A stretch of 64,000 bases of DNA, from contig JASJCI010000039.1 of assembly GCA_030066085.1 (NCBI GenBank), positions 34,900 through 98,899 of the forward strand. The letters run 5' to 3'. The translations under genes were made by a program, and so were the position numbers. Below the pieces are notes generated by a model. It made no database searches, was not told the origin of the DNA, and saw only the letters and a list, made by a program, of their open reading frames with translations. Shown piece by piece: positions 52,015 to 59,916 of the stretch (the stretch's first letter is position 1; each line of letters begins with the position of its first letter). The stretch comes from Gammaproteobacteria bacterium (lineage in GTDB: Bacteria > Pseudomonadota > Gammaproteobacteria > GCA-001735895).

Positions 52015-52938
52015 ATGAAATCCGTGCTTAACACACTGCTGGCGGTGACGATGCTGGCGCTTGCAACAAACGTCGCCGCGCAGGAGTCCGGCTCGGCAGA
52101 AAGCTCGCCCGACGTGTCGGCGGCAATGCAGAAATCGATGGACCCGGATGTCTGGATTCGGCTGATGAACAGCATGATGAGCGGTGAACTCCAGGGCCAG
52201 CCGCTGATTGCGTCCTGCGTGGAGTGTCATACCGACGAAGACATCGCGCGCTACCAGAAGGATTATGGCGGCATGCTGCACGCCATGAACCCGATGATGC
52301 AGATGACGAATCCGCAGGCCATGATGGCACCGATGACCGGAATGGCCGCACCCATGACCGGCATGATGGCGCCAATGACCGGAATGGCGGCACCGATGGG
52401 CAGCATGATGAACCCGGCGATGATGATGAACCCGGCCATGATGATGAATCCGATGATGATGAATCCCATGATGATGAATCCCATGATGATGATGAATCCG
52501 GCGATGATGATGGCGCCGATGGGCGGCATGATGCCGGGTATGTCGGGCATGCCCGGAATGCCCGGGATTTCTGGAATGCCCGGGATGTCTGGAATGCCCG
52601 GAATGCCCGGAATGCCCGGAATGCCCGGAATGCCCGGAATGCCCGGAATGCCGCCGATGGGTATGCCGCCGATGGGTATGCCGCCGATGGGTATGCCGCA
52701 AACCGGAATGCCGCCGATGGGTATGCCGCAAACCGGAATGCCGCCAATGGGTATGCCGCCGATGGGTATGCCGCCGATGCCGGGCATGAGTCCGGGTGCG
52801 ATGGCGCCGCAGGGCGGCGTGCCGAATCCCGGGCAGATCATGGATCCGAAGCAGTACGAGCAGTTTTACCAGCAGTGGACCGAGATGATGTCGCGCATGG
52901 GCGCCCAGCAACCGGCCGAAGGCGAAAGCCAGCAATAG
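52015..52938 (+). CDS. Exported Met-rich repeat protein with one CxxCH haem motif
   Basis: A 307-residue protein with a signal peptide (about 1-22). A single haem-attachment motif CVECH lies at residues 68-72. From about residue 85 to 265 the chain is low-complexity: blocks of NPMMM, APMTGMA, MPG repeats and GMPPMGMPPM repeats; my hand count is about 66 Met in this part. The C-terminus is normal (QFYQQWTEMMSRMG). Start at 52015 is set by GGAG upstream and the signal peptide; the frame extending back to 51880 overlaps the previous gene. Clustered Met could bind copper or shield haem, which is inference. No known family recognised. Confidence 0.8.
   Translation: MKSVLNTLLAVTMLALATNVAAQESGSAESSPDVSAAMQKSMDPDVWIRLMNSMMSGELQGQPLIASCVECHTDEDIARYQKDYGGMLHAMNPMMQMTNPQAMMAPMTGMAAPMTGMMAPMTGMAAPMGSMMNPAMMMNPAMMMNPMMMNPMMMNPMMMMNPAMMMAPMGGMMPGMSGMPGMPGISGMPGMSGMPGMPGMPGMPGMPGMPGMPPMGMPPMGMPPMGMPQTGMPPMGMPQTGMPPMGMPPMGMPPMPGMSPGAMAPQGGVPNPGQIMDPKQYEQFYQQWTEMMSRMGAQQPAEGESQQ
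52549..52790. repeat. In-gene tandem repeats of the Met-rich protein
   Basis: Two kinds of short tandem unit lie inside the gene. The 9-bp unit GGAATGCCC (M-P-G) occurs in an almost perfect run from about 52549 to 52650. The 15-bp unit CCGATGGGTATGCCG (P-M-G-M-P) with variants follows to about 52790. All indels by whole units keep the reading frame. Confidence 0.85.
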
Positions 52939-52951
52939 TCCGGGAGCAGCC

Positions 52952-53362
52952 ATGTATCGCATTATTTCACTGTTGATGCTCACGCTCGCGCTCGGCGCCT
53001 GCAGCCCGTCACTGCCCAAAGACGCCGCCATAGAGGCCATGGTGCGTGAACGGGTGCTCGACGACGCGCTGGGGCAGCTGTTTGCGCTGGACGGGTTTAC
53101 CCGGACCAACGGCTTCCGTGAGAGCGAAAACGTTTACATCGTCGACGTCGAATACGACCTCGTGTTCCAGAAGAGTTTTATCGAAGTCGTGCGCGAAATC
53201 CGCCAGAATCCGACCGGGCCGCAGTACGGTATGTTCGGCTCACGGGTCATCCTGGCCGCGATCCAGTCGAATTTTGGCCAGTTCGAGGCGGGCGACCGTC
53301 TGCACAAGGTCGAGAAGTACCGCCTGCACAACACCGAGCAGGGCTGGCAGATAGCGCAATAA
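52952..53362 (+). CDS. Small lipoprotein of the sox-adjacent operon
   Basis: A 136-residue protein with a lipoprotein signal whose lipobox LGAC sits at residues 14-17. The mature part is a predicted alpha/beta domain (NVYIVDVEYDLVFQKS; YGMFGSRVILAAIQS; DRLHKVEKYRL). No family recognised. It starts 14 bases after the Met-rich gene and ends before a strong bidirectional terminator, so it closes the operon. Confidence 0.75.
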   Translation: MYRIISLLMLTLALGACSPSLPKDAAIEAMVRERVLDDALGQLFALDGFTRTNGFRESENVYIVDVEYDLVFQKSFIEVVREIRQNPTGPQYGMFGSRVILAAIQSNFGQFEAGDRLHKVEKYRLHNTEQGWQIAQ

Positions 53363-53371
53363 AGCGCAGGG

Positions 53372-53409
53372 AAAAAAGCCACCGCGAGTCGATTCCGCGG
53401 TGGCTTTTT
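53372..53409. terminator. Bidirectional intrinsic terminator
   Basis: A 9-bp hairpin GCCACCGCG/CGCGGTGGC flanked by A6 on the left and T5 on the right. It can end both the plus-strand operon 51021-53362 and the minus-strand genes 53427-54807. Confidence 0.92.
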
Positions 53410-53426
53410 CTATTGTTGCAAAGATC

Positions 53427-53733
53427 CTAGATGTGCAGCTCTTCGAGCGGTTGCGAGGTTGCCTGGATGTAACCGAGCATCGCCTGGGCCTCCGCTTCAC
53501 GAGCGAGTGCCTCGGCCTCCTTCGTCTTGCCCTCTTTGAGCAGTTTCTCTGCCTTCTTGACCATCTTGCCGGTGTCGCGCCAGTCGCCGCCGACCGAATC
53601 AGCCTGCTTGCGAGCCTCCTTGGCCGCCGCGATCGCCTCTTCGGCGCTACCGGCCTGCGCCGGGGATACCAGGGCCGCGCTGCACAGGGCAATGCCGGCA
53701 GCCACGGCTATTTGTCTCAGGTTGGTCTTCATC
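53427..53733 (-). CDS. SoxK-like SoxXA-binding protein
   Basis: An exported protein of 101-102 residues. Signal peptide ends at AQA. The mature part is helical and Ala/Glu/Lys-rich (AEEAIAAAKEARKQAD; KMVKKAEKLLKEGKT; EAEAQAMLGYIQ). This layout, with the final aromatic/GYIQ region, is that of SoxK/SAXB, the SoxXA-binding protein known in several sulfur oxidisers. Start at 53733 has the SD GAGGAGGAT. Proximity to soxXYZA supports the call, though the match is from memory. Confidence 0.65.
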
Positions 53734-53757
53734 GTCAAAATCCTCCTCTCGTGGATG

Positions 53758-54807
53758 TTATTCGTGAAACGATTCGTAGCCCCAGATGTCGGCGTCGTAC
53801 CCGGCTTCACGGATGCGATCAGCCCGCGCCTCGATATAACGCTGGAACTGTGGCTGGGTCAGGTATGCCTTTTCCAGTACGTAGTCGTAGACCGACTGGA
53901 AATGGAATGTCTTCAAGAACGCGTCGATGCGCATGACCTCTTTCCCCGCGGCATCGAAGAATACCACCGATGGTGTGTAGGCGATGCCGAGCTCGGTCGC
54001 CCATTCACGTACGGTCGAACGACGACCGTCGGGTGTTGTCAGCGCTGTCGACGAGGACAGGTCGAACTGGACGTTGCTGGCCTGTATTACCAGCTTGCGG
54101 GTCGGACCATCGGTGAGTATGCGCTCGTGCATGATGCTGCATTCGGCGCAGTCGGCGGTTTCGAAGTAGACCGCCAGTGGCCGGTCGGCATCACCGAGCA
54201 GGGCCTGCAGGTTGGTTTGCTCGAGGAAAAAATCCTGGTCGATCAGCTTGCCGCTGCCCGCGTCGAGCCGTGCCAGCCGAAAATCGGCGAAACTCTGCTC
54301 GCGTTCGCGCTTCTGCACGACGTAATCGAGCGCCGCGCGGAAATCCCGTGGCGGGTAGTAGCCGTTCAGGCGCAGCGCAACCTTGCCGGCCTCGTCGAGA
54401 AACACCAGCGTGGGCGTGTACTGTACTTTCAGAGCCCGGGCGAAAGTCTTTTCGGTGAAATCCTGACCCGAAACGCTGACGACTTCACGATCGCCCCACA
54501 TGTTGAGCGTGATACCGTCAAAGTGTTTGATGATGTAGTCGCGCATGGCCGGATCGGCAAAGTTTTCCTCGATCAGGCGCGCGCAGTAGGGACAGCCATC
54601 CTGGTAGAAATACAGCATGACGCGACGGCCCTCGGCCGCGGCTTCGGCAACGTCTTCCTCGAACTCGAGAAAACTCTCCTTGAACCATTCCGGTTTTTCG
54701 GCCGACTTTGCCCCCAGGAAGTCGCCAATTTTGCCTTCGCTTGCCAACAGTGGCTGGCAGAAAAAGAAAAGCATGGCGGAAACGAGTGTAAGACGAGCCG
54801 TGAGCAT
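53758..54807 (-). CDS. Exported tandem thioredoxin-domain protein
   Basis: A 349-residue protein with a signal peptide and two thioredoxin-like domains. The first (about 35-175) has the redox pair DGCPYC at residues 72-75 with a following cis-Pro region (VQYTPTLVFLDEAG). The second (about 190-330) has the altered motif ADCAECSIMH and its own cis-Pro region (IAYTPSVVFFDAAG). Such proteins relate to SoxW and DsbD/thioredoxin families. It is followed 24 bases later by the SoxK-like gene. Likely reductant for periplasmic Sox thiols (inference). Confidence 0.82.
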   Translation of the reverse strand: MLTARLTLVSAMLFFFCQPLLASEGKIGDFLGAKSAEKPEWFKESFLEFEEDVAEAAAEGRRVMLYFYQDGCPYCARLIEENFADPAMRDYIIKHFDGITLNMWGDREVVSVSGQDFTEKTFARALKVQYTPTLVFLDEAGKVALRLNGYYPPRDFRAALDYVVQKREREQSFADFRLARLDAGSGKLIDQDFFLEQTNLQALLGDADRPLAVYFETADCAECSIMHERILTDGPTRKLVIQASNVQFDLSSSTALTTPDGRRSTVREWATELGIAYTPSVVFFDAAGKEVMRIDAFLKTFHFQSVYDYVLEKAYLTQPQFQRYIEARADRIREAGYDADIWGYESFHE

Positions 54808-55208
54808 GAATTCAGCCGAGCGTTAGTCCATTACTGGCGTCGCAGGATACCCGTCCGCGATGGATGCGTCGAGCGCGATCGAGGCGACGCTGAATTTGCA
54901 GGTTCGTATTGTTTTTCACCCGTTCTGGCCCTCCACCTCCAGCGTCCGTCGCGCACGGGCGGCACGGCGGGCGATCGAGCTATTGTGCCCGTGGCTGCCA
55001 GCCAGGGTAAATATCGATTTCTGGATAGAACGGGAGGGGTTCGCCTGACGGTAGCTGTTTATTGATCTGTATCATGGCGTAGCGATTTTATTGGTCGAAT
55101 ATGCACCTTATGGATATACGGGATGTACCTTATATCCAAAGCGAGGTATGGGCTCAGCACGCTGTTTTGACTTACCTTTTTGCCACCATAGAATTCGAGC
55201 GACATATC
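54808..55208. other. Divergent intergenic region
   Basis: This 401-base stretch separates the tandem-thioredoxin gene (minus) from the plus-strand genes at 55209. The right half is visibly AT-richer than the surroundings and has a 7-bp inverted repeat (GGATATA at 55112-55118 facing TATATCC at 55131-55137), a candidate operator. Short open frames in it (such as 54860-55048) lack ribosome sites and are not called. Confidence 0.5.
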
Positions 55209-55415
55209 ATGAAATCAAGATCCTATTTTCTGAGCCTGATTGTCAGTCTTCTGTGTTTCTTCACTACCCCGGCGTCTGCCTGGTCGCTGACGGACGGTGT
55301 GCAGCAGTACCTGTCGGATGATACTCGCTGCGATATCGTCTTCGTTTCCAGTGACGAGGGCCAGTCTTCGGAGGGTGAGGCAGCCAATGAAGAAGAGGAA
55401 CCGGACTGCGAATAA
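55209..55415 (+). CDS. Small exported acidic protein
   Basis: A 68-residue protein from the ATG at 55209, with a signal peptide (SYFLSLIVSLLCFFTTPASAW). The short mature part (about 45 residues) has two cysteines (TRCDIVFVSS; final PDCE) and a strongly acidic tail. An in-frame start at 55101 would hide the signal peptide, so it is rejected. It lies 59 bases before the rhodanese gene. No family recognised. Confidence 0.6.
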   Translation: MKSRSYFLSLIVSLLCFFTTPASAWSLTDGVQQYLSDDTRCDIVFVSSDEGQSSEGEAANEEEEPDCE

Positions 55416-55474
55416 AACGAGTTTCCGAATCAGCCCAAAACTGTAAAATCCAAGAACCACAACAGGAGGAATCA

Positions 55475-56134
55475 ATGAAATTCAAGCTAGCTACAGTATC
55501 GACCCTCGCACTGGGTCTTGTCTGGGGTGCCGGACTCTCGGCCGCGGACAAGCCGGTGGGCATCACGCCGAACATGATGGAAGCAACCGTCATGCACGGC
55601 GGCAAGAACGTCAAGATTACCCGTGACCAGAACAACAAGGCGACGGTGAACCCGGCATTCGCCAAGACTTCACGTCCGTGCCCGCCGTTCTGCATCCAGC
55701 CGATCGTGCTCGCGCCGGGCGTGGAAACCCTGGGAGAGGTCGAAATGATCGACTACCTCACGCGCATGAGCAAGGGCGACAAGTCGATCCTGGTGGTCGA
55801 TTCGCGTACGCCTGACTGGGTCCAGAAAGGCACCATCCCGGGTGCGGTCAACATTCCGTGGACGGCGCTGAACCCGGCCAAGGGTGCGGATCCGATTTCG
55901 ATCGGCGAGATCATGGAAGACCAGTTCAATGCCAAATCGCTGGAAGGCCTGTGGGATTACTCCGATGCCAAGACCCTGGTCATGTTCTGTAACGGTATGT
56001 GGTGCGGCCAGTCGCCGAACAATATCAAGAACCTGCTCAAGTTCGGCTATCCCGCGAACAAGATCAAGTGGTATCGCGGCGGCATGCAAAACTGGTCTAA
56101 CCTGGGCCTGAGCACTGCCAAGCCGGCGAGCTGA
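55475..56134 (+). CDS. Periplasmic rhodanese-like protein
   Basis: A 219-residue protein with a signal peptide (to about AADK). An N-terminal segment has a Cys pair (RPCPPFC). The rhodanese domain (about 85-210) shows VVDSRTPDWVQKGTIPGAVNIPW and the active loop CNGMWCGQSPNN. The SD AGGAGG precedes the ATG. Rhodaneses move sulfane sulfur between thiosulfate, persulfides and thiols; here in the periplasm beside thioredoxin- and DsrE-like genes. Equivalent genes occur near sox clusters. Confidence 0.87.
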   Translation: MKFKLATVSTLALGLVWGAGLSAADKPVGITPNMMEATVMHGGKNVKITRDQNNKATVNPAFAKTSRPCPPFCIQPIVLAPGVETLGEVEMIDYLTRMSKGDKSILVVDSRTPDWVQKGTIPGAVNIPWTALNPAKGADPISIGEIMEDQFNAKSLEGLWDYSDAKTLVMFCNGMWCGQSPNNIKNLLKFGYPANKIKWYRGGMQNWSNLGLSTAKPAS

Positions 56135-56224
56135 TCGCCGGGACCTGCTTCACTTATCTCCTCGGGAAATTATCGGGTACAGGGAAGTACCTGGATTTTT
56201 TGCGGCTTTTCGAGGATTGACAGC

Positions 56225-56692
56225 TTGTCCAGAATAACTGCGTTGCTGGCCTTTATCGGCCTCGTTTTCGCCGGCCCCCTGGCCGGCGATTCGGTTTATA
56301 TGGTCCAGGTTGAAGACCTGCGACAGGAGGCCGAGCGCCTGCGCCGGGACAAACTGGTCCTGGTGCTCGAGTTCTCCAGCGAATACTGCAGTTTCTGCCG
56401 CAAGATGGAAGAACTGTTCCTGTTGCCGATGCAGCGCAACGAAGACTATTCCAAAACAATCCTGATTCGCAGCGTTTCGCTGGATGCCTACGAAACCCTG
56501 GTCGATTTCGACGGTCGATTAGTCAGTACACGGGACTTTGCCTCGCGCTACGATGTGTCGTTCACCCCGACACTGTTGTTTCTCGACGCCGACGGCGTCG
56601 AGCTCAGCGAGCGGCTGGTCGGCATCTGGTCGGAGGATTTCTATGGCGTATACATCGACGAGCGTATCGACGCCGCGCGTGCCGGGCTTTAA
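56225..56692 (+). CDS. Exported thioredoxin-fold protein (CSFC)
   Basis: A 155-residue protein that starts at TTG 56225 (SD GAGG). Signal peptide, then one thioredoxin-like domain with EYCSFCRKMEE near residue 55 and cis-Pro loop VSFTPTLLFLDADG. It resembles SoxW-type thioredoxins and the N-terminal half of the tandem protein at 53758. It is overlapped at its end by the next gene. Confidence 0.82.
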   Translation: MSRITALLAFIGLVFAGPLAGDSVYMVQVEDLRQEAERLRRDKLVLVLEFSSEYCSFCRKMEELFLLPMQRNEDYSKTILIRSVSLDAYETLVDFDGRLVSTRDFASRYDVSFTPTLLFLDADGVELSERLVGIWSEDFYGVYIDERIDAARAGL

Positions 56693-57155
56693 GTTTGCAA
56701 CAGGCCTGCTGTTTGCGCTGTTGATGCTGATGTCGGCGCCAACGCGGGCGCAATCCGACATCGATCAGTTACTGGCGCTGGATGAGGCGCCGTTTGGCGT
56801 GGTATTCGAGATTGTCGAGGATGAAGAAGATGCGCTCGAAACCCTCGTGCCCCTCGTACAGGGCTACATAAAACAGTTGCGGCAGAAATTTCCCGCAACC
56901 GAATTTGCCGTCGTATCCCACGGTCGTGAAGAGTTTGCGTTGCAATCCGCCTATCGCGAAGATTTTCCGGAGCTGCACGCGCAGGTACAATCGCTGGTCG
57001 CCGACCAGGTGCCGGTGCACGTTTGCGAAACCCATGCGGGCTGGTATGGCGTAACCGCGGAGGATTTTCCGCAGTACGTCAACGTGGCGCCGACCGGGCC
57101 TGGTCAAATAGCGCTCTACCGCGAGCTGGGATATCACCTCGTCGTGGTGTACTGA
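56643..57155 (+). CDS. Exported DsrE-like protein
   Basis: A 170-residue DsrE/F-superfamily protein from the ATG at 56643, which has the SD GGAGG, although it overlaps the previous gene by 50 bases. The region FKFATGLLFALLMLMSAPTRAQ is a signal peptide. The mature part has the DsrE fold pattern (APFGVVFEIVEDEEDAL; EFAVVSHGREEFAL; QVPVHVCETHAGWYG) with the single candidate active cysteine in VHVCETH. Most DsrE proteins are cytoplasmic, so export is notable. Neighbours are thioredoxins and rhodanese. Confidence 0.78.
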   Translation: MAYTSTSVSTPRVPGFKFATGLLFALLMLMSAPTRAQSDIDQLLALDEAPFGVVFEIVEDEEDALETLVPLVQGYIKQLRQKFPATEFAVVSHGREEFALQSAYREDFPELHAQVQSLVADQVPVHVCETHAGWYGVTAEDFPQYVNVAPTGPGQIALYRELGYHLVVVY

Positions 57156-57167
57156 AGGAGAGTCGAC

Positions 57168-57410
57168 ATGCCTTATTACCTGTTCAAGGTAACCAGCAGC
57201 GACCAGGTCGGGCTGGTCAAGCAGCTCGACCTGATCGAGATTTTCGATAATTTCCGCCAGGCCAAGCAGCAGGCCAAGCAGCTGCGGGCCGCGGCCGAAG
57301 CGGACGATGCGGCGGAATTCAAGATTACATTCGCCGCCAACCAGCTCGCCGCCGAGGAACAGCTGCTGGAAAAGCGCGAAAAACCGGTCCTGATGGAGCA
57401 CGAGCGCTAG
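57168..57410 (+). CDS. Small helical protein, 80 aa
   Basis: An 80-residue protein starting MPYYLFKVTS with SD GGAG. After a short strand region the rest is helical and rich in Gln, Lys, Ala and Glu (RQAKQQAKQLRAAAEADD), probably coiled coil. No recognised domain. It lies 12 bases after the DsrE-like gene and 5 bases before the Cys-rich gene. Confidence 0.7.
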   Translation: MPYYLFKVTSSDQVGLVKQLDLIEIFDNFRQAKQQAKQLRAAAEADDAAEFKITFAANQLAAEEQLLEKREKPVLMEHER

Positions 57411-57415
57411 CACCG

Positions 57416-57859
57416 ATGGCGCGCCCGCTGCCACCGTCGGAGGCTGGCAGGATTCCCTGCGCTTTCGACAGCGCACTGCTGGCCGGCTGCGCCGGCTGCA
57501 GTCTCGCCGAGAAAACCCCGGTCGGTGAACAAATCGTGGTCTATTGCCGACAAGCGGAGCGAGCCGGGCGCTGTCGTCTGTTACTCGGACGCCTGCGGGA
57601 AAACGCCGGCTTTGCATTACCCGCAACGCGCGGCTCGGTGCCGATGACCCACGGCCAGGCGATGCAGCTACGCTGTGGCGGGTTGCGCGGCCTGGCCAGC
57701 CTGGCCGACGGTCGTGGCAATGGCGAAGCGATCGCCGATGTCGACGAGATGCTCGAGCGGTTGCTGAGCGCGTCTGGCGATTTCGACGGAATTGCCTGGG
57801 AGCGCGTGGTGCGCGCAATTGCGGCCTGGCGTCCGCCCGGTCGGCGCAACCGCAGATGA
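57416..57859 (+). CDS. Cysteine-containing cytoplasmic hypothetical protein
   Basis: A 147-residue protein with cysteines in a pattern suggestive of metal or Fe-S binding: PCAFDSALLAGCAGC near residues 15-28, VVYCRQAERAGRC near 43-53, and LRCGGLRGL near 86. No signal peptide. The C-terminus is Arg-rich (RPPGRRNRR). It follows the 80-residue gene with a 5-base gap and ends the operon. Family not recognised with certainty. Confidence 0.65.
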   Translation: MARPLPPSEAGRIPCAFDSALLAGCAGCSLAEKTPVGEQIVVYCRQAERAGRCRLLLGRLRENAGFALPATRGSVPMTHGQAMQLRCGGLRGLASLADGRGNGEAIADVDEMLERLLSASGDFDGIAWERVVRAIAAWRPPGRRNRR

Positions 57860-58019
57860 GGCGCCCGGGTCCGGGCCTGCAGGGAACAGGTCTTGTCGCT
57901 GGCACGAGGAGGCAGCCGGCGCCCCCCGATGTGAGTAGGCTCCATTGCCAAAGAAGTAGGGTGGATAACGGACGGTTGGTATATAGTTTCGCCCGTGGAT
58001 AGCTGGATTGATAACTGAC

Positions 58020-58802
58020 ATGGTTTGTTTGCGCACCATCCTTGCTGCAGGGCTTGCCTGTTTCCTGGTACACGGCAGCGCGCTGGCGGCCGAGCCGGAT
58101 TACGCGCGCGAAGCCCGTCTCGCGGATGAAATCGTCGACGTCATCCTGGACGGCGACCCGGAGTGGCTCGAAACCGATGGGCGAGAGTTCCTGTCGATTT
58201 ACACCGAGGCCGACGAGCCCGCTACCGGCGTCGTCATTCTGCACGGTCGGGGATTTCATCCGGACTGGGCCGATACCGTCGCGCCGCTGCGGGTCGGGCT
58301 GGTCGACAGCGGTTACAGCACGTTATCGCTGCAGATGCCGGTGCTGGCAAAAGATGCGAAGTACTATGATTACATCCCGGTGTTTCAGCATGCGCTGCCG
58401 AGAATCGATGCGGGCATCCGCTTTTTACGTGAACAGGGACACGAGAAGATTGTCCTGATCGCGCACAGCTGCGGCGCGCACATGGCCATGGCCTGGGTAC
58501 GTGCCGGCGAGGGCGAAGCGATCGATGCATTCGTCGGGCTCGGCATGGGTGCCACCGACTATCGTCAACCCATGCATCAGCCGTTTCCACTGGACTGGAT
58601 GCGGGTACCGGTGCTGGATCTCTACGGTGCCGATGACTACCCGGCGGTTATCCGCATGGCGCCGGAGCGGCGGGCGATGATCGAGAAAGCCGGCAATCCC
58701 GCGTCGCGCCAGCTCGTGCTGCCCGATTCGGATCACTATTTCACCGATCGCGGCGAAGCCTTGACGGAAGCCGTGGCTGACTGGTTGAACCAACTGCCCT
58801 AG
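58020..58802 (+). CDS. Exported alpha/beta-hydrolase-fold protein, paralogue of 43448
   Basis: A 260-residue protein from the ATG at 58020 (TTG at 58008 also possible). Signal peptide ends at ALA. The pattern ILHGRGFHPDWAD, a nucleophile elbow in IAHSCGAH, the LYGADDYPAV loop and the late SDHYFTDRG match its paralogue at 43448, which reads AHSMGAS. Both resemble DUF3530. It sits alone after the sulfur-trafficking operon. Confidence 0.78.
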   Translation: MVCLRTILAAGLACFLVHGSALAAEPDYAREARLADEIVDVILDGDPEWLETDGREFLSIYTEADEPATGVVILHGRGFHPDWADTVAPLRVGLVDSGYSTLSLQMPVLAKDAKYYDYIPVFQHALPRIDAGIRFLREQGHEKIVLIAHSCGAHMAMAWVRAGEGEAIDAFVGLGMGATDYRQPMHQPFPLDWMRVPVLDLYGADDYPAVIRMAPERRAMIEKAGNPASRQLVLPDSDHYFTDRGEALTEAVADWLNQLP

Positions 58803-58905
58803 GTAGCCGGCTTCGAAGTTTCCCGCGGCGGCGAGTCGCGTCGCAACCGCTTTTGGTTTAGTCTGCCCGCTGTCGTAACCCGGAGCCGAACGGCGGACCG
58901 CCAAC

Positions 58906-59898
58906 GTGAGTCATCCCTACACCCAGTTGACACCGGATCGCGTCATCGACGCGGTCGAGACTACTGGTCGCCTCAGCGACGCGCGCGTGCTGGCACTCAA
59001 CAGTTACGAAAACCGGGTTTACCAGGTTGGCATCGAGGGCGAAGAGCCGGTCATTGCCAAGTTTTATCGTCCCGGACGCTGGAGCGAAGCCCAGATCGAC
59101 GAAGAGCATCGCTTTACGCGCTGCCTGTTCGATGCCGAAATTCCGGTGGTGCCGCCGCTGCCGCTCGACCCGGATGCCGAATTTCCGGGCATTGCGCAGG
59201 ATGGCGAGTTCCGATTTGCGCTCTATCCCCGCCAGGGCGGCAGGGCGCCCGAACTCGACAATCTCGATCACCTGCATCAGCTCGGCATCTTCATCGGCCG
59301 CATTCACGCCGTGGGCCGATCGTTCCCGTTTGCGCATCGGGTGCGACTGTCGTTCGACGATGCCTGCGAAAATGCCGGGTTTCTGCGCCGCGAGGGCTTC
59401 GTGCCGGCTGAGCTGGAAACCGCGCACCGGGCGGTGTGCGAAGAAATACTCGCGCATATCGAACGACGCCGGCCCGATTCGAGCGAGTACGCACAGATCA
59501 GCCTGCATGGCGATTGCCATCCCGGCAACGTGTTGTGGCGCGACGACCGGCCGCATTTCGTCGACTTCGACGATGCGATCACCGGCCCGGCGATTCAGGA
59601 TCTGTGGATGTTGTTGTCGGGAGATCAGGCCAGCCAGCAGCGGCAGCTGCTCGAGATCATCGAAGGTTACGAAATGTTCGCCGAGTTCGACCCGCGCGAA
59701 CTCGACCTGGTCGAACCGTTGCGCGCGATGCGCCTGCTGCATTTCAACGCCTGGCTCGCGCGCCGCTGGGACGATCCCGCGTTTCCGCTGGCTTTTCCAT
59801 GGTTCAATACCGAGCGTTACTGGTCGGATCACATTCTTGAACTAAAAGAAGTCCTGAGCGACCTTCAGCAACCGCCGATTCGCCTGCCCGATATCTGA
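58906..59898 (+). CDS. srkA: SrkA/YihE-like stress response kinase
   Basis: This 330-residue protein is a Ser/Thr kinase of the aminoglycoside-phosphotransferase fold. The start is GTG at 58906. Seen: SYENRVYQVGIEGEEPVIAKFYRPGRW in the N-lobe, catalytic loop LHGDCHPGNVLW and metal-binding VDFDDA. Length and motifs are those of E. coli SrkA (YihE, RdoA), a kinase of the Cpx-linked stress response. Single gene. Confidence 0.9.
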   Translation: MSHPYTQLTPDRVIDAVETTGRLSDARVLALNSYENRVYQVGIEGEEPVIAKFYRPGRWSEAQIDEEHRFTRCLFDAEIPVVPPLPLDPDAEFPGIAQDGEFRFALYPRQGGRAPELDNLDHLHQLGIFIGRIHAVGRSFPFAHRVRLSFDDACENAGFLRREGFVPAELETAHRAVCEEILAHIERRRPDSSEYAQISLHGDCHPGNVLWRDDRPHFVDFDDAITGPAIQDLWMLLSGDQASQQRQLLEIIEGYEMFAEFDPRELDLVEPLRAMRLLHFNAWLARRWDDPAFPLAFPWFNTERYWSDHILELKEVLSDLQQPPIRLPDI

Positions 59899-59916
59899 AC
59901 CGGCCGGATCGCAGGC

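Noticed and set aside
52549..52790. CRISPR-like array
   Set aside because: The repeats are 9-15 bp in-frame coding units without unique spacers.
51880..52938. 352-residue version of the Met-rich protein
   Set aside because: The first 45 residues overlap the previous gene and precede the signal peptide; the ATG at 52015 has a ribosome site.
54860..55048. 62-codon plus-strand frame in the spacer before 55209
   Set aside because: No ribosome site, no domain and Arg/Ala-rich chance composition.
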